DNA of 64,000 nt, from assembly GCA_012845835.1 (NCBI GenBank), contig JABAKD010000005.1, positions 3,829,655-3,893,654 of the forward strand, written 5' to 3'. Both the position numbers and the translations under genes were made by a program. The notes beneath the pieces are model-generated. The model ran no database searches and was not told the origin of the DNA. It worked only from the letters and a program-made list of their open reading frames with translations. Positions 61,906 to 64,000 of this stretch are shown here, piece after piece. Positions within the stretch are counted from its first letter, which is position 1; each line of letters opens with the position of its first letter. This DNA comes from Undaria pinnatifida (lineage: Eukaryota > Sar > Phaeophyceae > Laminariales > Alariaceae).

Positions 61906-62689
61906 GCTGCTGCGGTTTCAGTTACTGGTCTGCAGATATTTGGTCTTTCGCAGTACATGCGGAAGCGTTATCGATATCTACAAGGGCTCCGCATGGGTCC
62001 CGGCGATTCGGGTGGGGCAGGGCAGCACTTCGAACTGTTAGATTCAACACTTGATAGAGTAAAAAAAGGCACCCCACACACAATCATAGTCTACGCGTAC
62101 AGTATGTAAGGTAATGCCAAGAGTTCGATATAGACTAACAATCATGACAATGTACTACTATTAATAGCTACCGTTTTTTAAGTGAATCTGATTGCGAGCT
62201 TCATCAGATTTCGATCGGATAAATCGGAGCACACGCCGACTGACCCTTTAGCCTGGCGACGAAACGTGTCGAGTGCGTTTCTTATATGATCTTTGGACTC
62301 AATCAAGCATCCGGGGCCAGCAAGGTGACTGACCACGTCTGCTGCGTGTTCTCTTTGTAGCCACTGAGAGGCGCGCACTGAGCCAACCTCTGAAAAATAC
62401 CATGCATGATAGAATAGTATAATCTAGATCCAAGCCTCCCAGATAGACTGTCTGTGTGTTCTCTGATCGTGGAAAGACGTGCTGACGGTTTCCAGGAGCC
62501 AAACACGGTGGTATCGCTTCCTTCGTCATTCAACTCCTCGAATGCTGTTGAAATTCTGCTGCGTGTTGCTCGCTGTAGATCGCTCACTTCTTGTAGATGC
62601 AGTACACGACTACAGCGCTTACGGTTTTGACAGTTACGAATTTCAGGCTCGACTTTTTTTTAGACGAAAACAAAAAATATGTAATTTTT
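61906..62689. other. No supported gene
   Basis: Two overlapping minus-strand frames (62299-62587) have no domain. The sequence looks unique in this window. Confidence 0.3.
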
Positions 62690-63945
62690 GTCTGATCATA
62701 TATTGGCCAGGATTCATACACAAAGTACGCGTCACCCGGACACGACAGGGTCACATCCCGGGATCGGAATCCATCTACACATCTACAACTCCGACAACCC
62801 GGGGACGAAAGCGGATATCTTCCGGGTTGATACCTCCTCACACGGTGTGGAAATCTCAACCCCACCGGCCGATCCCTGATTGGCGGGGGTTCGTATGTTG
62901 AGCCAGCTCCACCTCGGGAGGATAGGGTCCCATCCCCGGTCCAGAGATCCTTCCATATCTCCAAAAATTCGACCGACTTGGGAAGAACACCGAGCTTTCT
63001 CGGGTCGACACCGCCCCGCACGGAGGAAACGTCCATCCCGGTGGCTAATCACTCATTGGTTCGAGCTCCACAGCGTTGTCCTAGGCGGATAGAGGCCCAT
63101 CAACGGGGGGCATTTCCGTCGCACACGGGGAAGATAGGGTCTCATCCCCGTTTCACAACCTCCCCGAATCTCTACGGCTCCAAAAACGCGGGAACAATAA
63201 CGATGACCTCCCGTATCGACACCGCCCCGCGGGGCGTGAAGCGCCAACTATATTGGCTTGCCGCTGATTGGCTGGGGCTCGGACATAAGGGCAGCGCCAC
63301 CACGGGAGGATAAAGTCCCAAGCCTGTTTCAGAAATACTGGCAAACCGGAGACGATAACCAATTTCTCCCGCGGGTCGACACAGTAGCTCCGCATGATGC
63401 TGTGACAACCATCTATTCACATTGGCTAATCGTTGGTTGGCTGTGCAGCGCGTAGAGCCAGAGACACCCGGGGAGGGTATAGGCCAGCCAATGGGGGGGG
63501 GCGTTCCGACGCGCCCAGCGAGGACAGGGCTCTATCCCCGTTCCAGGAATCCTTCCATACCCCATCAACCCCAACAAACCGGGGACGAAAACCGACTTCT
63601 CCCGGGTCGACACCACACCGCACGGTGTGGAATCCCTAGCTAGATGAGTGAGGTTCGTATACAACGCTAGCACCACAGAAAAGGGTCCAACCCCCGGTTC
63701 AGAAATCCTTCGAGGTATTTACAACTAGCAAAAAATGGGGCAACTCGCACTGCTGAATTTTTATTCGTATTGCCCCAACCCCGGCACGCGGACATTTCAT
63801 TCGACCCCCTGCCTCGATACCGCCCTGCACAGTGTAGCCCAACCCCCGGGTATTCGATTGATCGGCTCGGCTGGGGTTCGCGGATAGAGGAAACCGCCAC
63901 TCACCAAGAAGTTCAGCAAGTTCAAAGACTATCATCTCATACTGG
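62690..63945. repeat. Diverged tandem repeat, about 200 bp, six units
   Basis: The landmark gggtcgacaccgccccgcac and variants occurs near 62827, 63003, 63217, 63373, 63602 and 63813 (spacings 156-229). Other shared pieces: ctgattggcggggttcg, tccccgttccagaaatcctt and accggggacgaaa. The units are too diverged and too indel-rich for a shared open frame. Confidence 0.75.
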
Positions 63946-64000
63946 CCTGTGATTAGAGAAGATATACATGGACCAATTGCATACTTCAGTCCAGAACGAG

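Noticed and set aside
1..64000. Integrated large DNA virus segment (as known in brown algae)
   Set aside because: No capsid, polymerase, helicase or other core viral gene reading was seen. All coding remnants are retroelements or the GAF gene.

Overview
This is eukaryotic nuclear DNA, very rich in repeats, with one recognisable host gene spread thinly through it. There is no operon structure, no bacterial-type gene density and no rRNA or functional tRNA gene. The introns are GT-AG with one likely GC-AG. The retroelement proteins (a LINE ending in ...VVNGQMTKASNK-like sequence, and a Copia element) resemble, from memory, elements common in brown algae. A stramenopile, probably a brown alga, is my best guess. 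I could not check this by search.

Host gene (plus strand, about 3.7 to at least 37.9 kb). I assembled twelve candidate exons by hand from splice sites, reading phase and protein sense. The first two (3725-3911 and 8375-8496) join in phase 1. From the end of exon 2 onward every junction is phase 0. The middle exons (28719-37019) together encode one GAF domain with a near-complete NKFDE-type motif, as in cyclic-nucleotide-binding GAF domains of phosphodiesterases and cyclases. The N-terminal part is basic and Ser-rich with several RRxS sites. The exon carrying the NKFDE motif is followed by four decaying tandem copies of itself, one of which is still open and has a good splice donor. Catalytic exons, if any, were not found.

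Mobile DNA fills most of the rest. Short non-autonomous families, named here for reference: R1 (terminal repeat GACGCGTGCTACGATAGAGG, about 260-400 bp, over 20 copies); R2 (terminal repeat GATTCTACGATAGCCCCCC, about 250-290 bp); R3 (about 90 bp, flanked by TTAA); R4 (TACGGAG ends); R5 (TATTACGGGGG ends, 112 bp); R6 (GAGTCATCCC ends); R7 (GGTAGAGCTGTGAGTC ends); R8 (about 760 bp, large internal hairpin); R9 (35-bp terminal repeat, rich in CAGAAAT); R10 (TAGTGCCGG ends). There are also a SINE-like retroposon (three copies), a dispersed repeat X ending in poly-C, and a dispersed short ORF-like repeat Y. Many are nested in one another, which gives relative insertion ages.

Retroelements with coding remnants: 5'-truncated LINE copies (best at 40.8-41.65 kb; RT piece at 51.65-52.14 kb; one split copy at 53.87-54.8 kb), a frameshifted Copia element on the minus strand at 46.3-49.26 kb, a candidate solo LTR at 8796-9363, and a miniature LTR element (TRIM-like) at 2-389.

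Satellites: five separate arrays with a 5-bp period (23.0, 39.9, 42.7, 56.6-57.1 and 60.5-61.2 kb), minisatellites at 7.9, 24.9, 36.1 and 38.0 kb, and longer tandem arrays at 0.9-2.0, 57.1-57.9 and 62.7-63.9 kb. The right third of the window holds a few small coding-like islands (50.8, 54.94, 56.0 and 56.35 kb) that I cannot assign to a family.
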